Shown piece by piece: positions 4,904-7,462 of a stretch of 7,462 bases of DNA. Under the pieces are notes generated by a model. That model was not told where the DNA came from and made no database searches. It worked only from the letters and a program-made list of their open reading frames with translations. Positions within the stretch are counted from its first letter, which is position 1; each line of letters starts with the position of its first letter. A program made the translations under genes and the position numbers. This stretch comes from Chloroflexi bacterium RBG_16_64_43 (GTDB taxonomy: Bacteria; Chloroflexota; Anaerolineae; Anaerolineales; RBG-16-64-43): NCBI GenBank assembly GCA_001796965.1, contig MGOA01000053.1:1-7462 (forward strand). Reading direction: 5' to 3'.

Positions 4904-7462
4904 ATGGAACTCGGAACAATCCGCAAAGTCGATATTGACCGCGAGGTCCAGCAGGCGTATCTCGACTACGCCATGAGCGTCATCGTGGCCCGCGCGCTGC
5001 CCGATGCGCGTGACGGGCTCAAGCCGGTGCAGCGCCGCATCTTGTACGCCATGCACGATATGCGCCTTGCGCCGGGCACCGCCTTCAAGAAATCGGCACG
5101 CATCGTGGGTGAGGTGCTGGGCAAGTATCACCCCCACGGTGACATGGCGGTGTACGAAGCCATGGCGCGCATGGCCCAGGATTTCTCGATGCGCTACTTG
5201 CTGGTGCAGGGGCAAGGCAACTTCGGTTCGGTGGATGGTGACCCGCCGGCCGCCATGCGTTACACCGAATCGCGCCTGGCGCCGGTGGCCACCGAGCTCC
5301 TGGCGGATCTGGAGCGGGAGACGGTCGGCTTCCAAGTCAACTTCGACGGCACGCTGCGCGAGCCGGAAGTGCTTCCGGCAGCGGCGCCCAATATGCTGGT
5401 GAATGGCGCCACCGGGATCGCCGTGGGCATGGCCACCTCCATCCCCCCTCACAATATGGGCGAGGTGTGCGATGCGCTCATCTTCATGCTGCGCTCATGG
5501 AGCCGGGTCGACGACATCTCGATCGAAGAATTGCTGCGTTTCATCCAGGGGCCGGATTTCCCAACCGGGGGTCTCATCCTCGATCGAGCGGGCTCGGAGG
5601 AGGGCCTCTCTGCAGCCTATGGCAGCGGACGTGGAAAAGTGCTGGTGCGCGCGCGGGCACATGTCGAGGGAATGGAGCGCGGACGGACCCGGTTGCTGGT
5701 CACAGAGTTGCCCTACCAGGTCAACAAGGCCGGGCTGCTTGAACGGATCGCCGAATTAGTGCGGCAGGGTGCACTGGAGGGAGTCGCCGATCTTCGCGAC
5801 GAGTCGGATCGTCAGGGGATGCGCATCGTCATCGAGCTCTCGCGCACGGCCGACCCGCGCAAGGTGTTGCGCGAGCTCTATAAGCGCACGCCGATGGAGA
5901 CCACTTTCAGCATCATCCTGCTGGCCCTTGTCCGCGGCGAACCGCGCATGCTCTCCCTCAAACAGGCGCTGCGTGTTTTCCTCGATCACCGGCTGGAGGT
6001 CATTCGCAAACGCAGCCTCTTCGATCTGGCACGCGCCAAGGAACGGGCCCATCTCCTGGAGGGACTGCGTATCGCACTCAAGAACTTGGAGGAAGTCATC
6101 CGCTTGATCCGCGCGGCCAAGGATGCCGACGAGGCGCGGGCTCGGCTCCAAAAACGATTCAAGTTGAGCGAGGTGCAAGCCACCGCCATCCTCGACATGC
6201 CGCTGCGGCGCCTAGCGGCGCTGGAACGGGAGAAGATCGAACTGGAATACAAAGAGAAGCTGGCCCAGATCAAGGGGCTGGAGCGGCTGCTGGCTTCGCC
6301 CAAGCTGATGCGCGAGGTCCTGGCGCAGGACCTGGCGCGCGTCAAGGCCGCCTACAACGACCCGCGTCGCAGCGCGATCGTCCGGGGGTGGGAGGAGCCT
6401 GCCAGCATGCCGCTCACCGTGGAAGAGACTCTGCCTTCACAGCACGTGTGGGTCACGCTGACCGCCGAGGGGCTGCTTTCGCGCACCGAAGACACCAAAC
6501 GGGCATTGGCCTTGCCGCACATCGCGCCGCGCTTCGTGTTGGAGGCCAATACGCGAGATACGCTGCTACTGGTCACCGAGAAGGGCCGCGCTGCCGCCCT
6601 TAACGTGCATGCTCTGCCTGCGCGTGCACGCGCTGAACAAGGCGCGCCCTTCCATACCTTGTGCGCCTTGGATGCACCCAGCCGCGTGGTGGCTGGCGTT
6701 GCGTTGCCGTCGTCGGCCGCGGCCGACAACGGCTTCCTGGTGATCGCCACCCGCCGCGGTATGGTCAAGAAGACCGCCCTCGCTGATCTGCCGGGGCCCT
6801 CCGCGCAAGTGCTGACGCTCATCAAGATGGCGGCCAACGATGGACTGGCGTCGGCGTTCCTGACTCAGGGCGATGAAGACGTATTGATGGTCACCTCGCA
6901 GGGCATGGCCATCCGCTTCCGCGAGCGCGAGGTGCGGCCGATGGGCTTGAATGCTGCGGGCGTGCTCGGGATGAAGCTGGGCCGCGCCGAAGAACAGGTC
7001 GTGGCGGCGCAGCCCGTGCTCCCGCGCAGTGATGTGCTGCTCGTCGCGCAATCAGGGCGGGCCAAGCGCACGCCGCTCGCACAGTACCCTGTACAAGGCC
7101 GGCATGGCGTCGGGGCTCTCACCTGGAAGCTGGCTCGCAAGGAAGCGCTGGTGGGTGCGCTGGTCGGCGATGCCGATACGAGGTTCATTCTGGCATTCAA
7201 TGACGGCCTGGGCAAGCTGGCTCGCTTGAAGGATGCCTCCCGTCGCGCACGCCTCTCGGCCGGCGGTGTGCTGGTCAAACTCAAGAAGGGTCAATCGCTG
7301 CAACGTGTTGTAGCCATCTCAACCGAGCGCGAGCTGCGTGCGCCGGCCGCAAAGAAACGAAAGGCGAAAGCTCCCGGGAAGACGGGCAAGCCCGCCGCGG
7401 CCACATCGAAGCGGGCAGCCGCTGCAGGCAAGGCCTCTGCACGGGCAAAGGAAGCGAGTCGG
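4904..7462 (+). CDS. gyrA: DNA gyrase subunit A-type protein (GyrA/ParC family), 3' end beyond the window
   Basis: The frame is open for 853 codons from ATG 4904 to the last base, with no stop reached. The protein is the DNA-cleaving subunit of a type IIA topoisomerase. Residues 1 to about 480 form the winged-helix/tower/coiled-coil core: YLDYAMSVIVARALPDARDG at 19-38, KYHPHGD at 74-80, catalytic Tyr120 with Arg119 (AAMRYTE), and the DNA-wedging Ile172 (GIAVGMAT). All are two residues before their E. coli GyrA counterparts. Residues about 505-806 form a beta-pinwheel C-terminal domain (VWVTLTAEG, RRGMVKKTAL, GMAIRFREREVRPMG). The first-blade GyrA box QRRGGKG is not seen; a partial match, QGRHGVG, is at 731-737. 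From 813 on, the protein is an Ala/Lys/Arg-rich tail. Position 81 is Met where E. coli has Ser83. The GAGGTG site and strong promoter support the start. Family is certain; gyrase versus topoisomerase IV is not, since no gyrB or parE is in view. Confidence 0.9.
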   Translation, partial: MELGTIRKVDIDREVQQAYLDYAMSVIVARALPDARDGLKPVQRRILYAMHDMRLAPGTAFKKSARIVGEVLGKYHPHGDMAVYEAMARMAQDFSMRYLLVQGQGNFGSVDGDPPAAMRYTESRLAPVATELLADLERETVGFQVNFDGTLREPEVLPAAAPNMLVNGATGIAVGMATSIPPHNMGEVCDALIFMLRSWSRVDDISIEELLRFIQGPDFPTGGLILDRAGSEEGLSAAYGSGRGKVLVRARAHVEGMERGRTRLLVTELPYQVNKAGLLERIAELVRQGALEGVADLRDESDRQGMRIVIELSRTADPRKVLRELYKRTPMETTFSIILLALVRGEPRMLSLKQALRVFLDHRLEVIRKRSLFDLARAKERAHLLEGLRIALKNLEEVIRLIRAAKDADEARARLQKRFKLSEVQATAILDMPLRRLAALEREKIELEYKEKLAQIKGLERLLASPKLMREVLAQDLARVKAAYNDPRRSAIVRGWEEPASMPLTVEETLPSQHVWVTLTAEGLLSRTEDTKRALALPHIAPRFVLEANTRDTLLLVTEKGRAAALNVHALPARARAEQGAPFHTLCALDAPSRVVAGVALPSSAAADNGFLVIATRRGMVKKTALADLPGPSAQVLTLIKMAANDGLASAFLTQGDEDVLMVTSQGMAIRFREREVRPMGLNAAGVLGMKLGRAEEQVVAAQPVLPRSDVLLVAQSGRAKRTPLAQYPVQGRHGVGALTWKLARKEALVGALVGDADTRFILAFNDGLGKLARLKDASRRARLSAGGVLVKLKKGQSLQRVVAISTERELRAPAAKKRKAKAPGKTGKPAAATSKRAAAAGKASARAKEASR

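Noticed and set aside
4865..5452. Minus-strand frame of 195 codons (His/Gly/Arg-rich) opposite gyrA
   Set aside because: It is antisense to the conserved GyrA catalytic core and has no recognisable domain.
5986..7303. Several minus-strand frames of 60-160 codons opposite the gyrA C-terminal half
   Set aside because: All mirror the strongly conserved GyrA reading frame; the Ser/Arg-rich translations are typical GC-rich shadows.
7340..7462. A frameshift or assembly artefact creating the basic GyrA tail
   Set aside because: The frame runs without break from the conserved blade (LSAGGVLVKLKKGQ, then VVAIS) into the tail and codon use stays GC-rich at third positions; still worth confirming because the end is missing.

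Overview
The window looks like ordinary chromosomal core sequence from a high-GC, free-living bacterium. My best guess is a member of Chloroflexota (Anaerolineae-like). That guess rests on the protein styles and on intergenic inverted repeats rich in CCTC/CACCCC, a kind I associate with that phylum; it is inference, not a database result. I found no mobile element, CRISPR array, toxin-antitoxin pair or defence island, and I do not see a clearly new system. The most unusual items are in the GyrA-type protein and in the repeat-rich spacer in front of it.

Minus strand, right to left (3295 to 1): a near-consensus promoter (TTGTCA, 18 bp, TATAAT) drives a tRNA-Leu(UAG) with encoded CCA. A GC-rich hairpin with a short T run starts one base after the CCA. 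Trigger factor (tig), ClpP peptidase (clpP), a HAD-IIA phosphatase and the 5' end of rlmN follow, with gaps of about 16 to 60 bases. This is a compact transcription unit for protein birth and quality control: decoding, nascent-chain folding, proteolysis and rRNA methylation. clpX, which often follows clpP, is not here.

Plus strand, left to right (3447 to 7462): a stand-alone double-SIS sugar-phosphate isomerase/deaminase comes first. A 392-base spacer follows, holding two long imperfect inverted repeats, one perfect 16-bp hairpin that is probably the terminator, an 18-bp perfect palindrome and an excellent sigma-70-type promoter (TTGACA, 17 bp, TATCAT). Last comes a GyrA/ParC-family topoisomerase subunit, open for 853 codons to the last base and therefore lacking its 3' end.

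The topoisomerase subunit has an intact cleavage domain (Tyr120, Arg119, Ile172). It lacks a recognisable GyrA box in the first blade of its C-terminal domain, has Met at the position of E. coli Ser83, and ends in an alanine/lysine-rich, histone-H1-like tail that is still running at the window edge. The two strands diverge at about 3300-3450, so the minus-strand and plus-strand units are transcribed independently.
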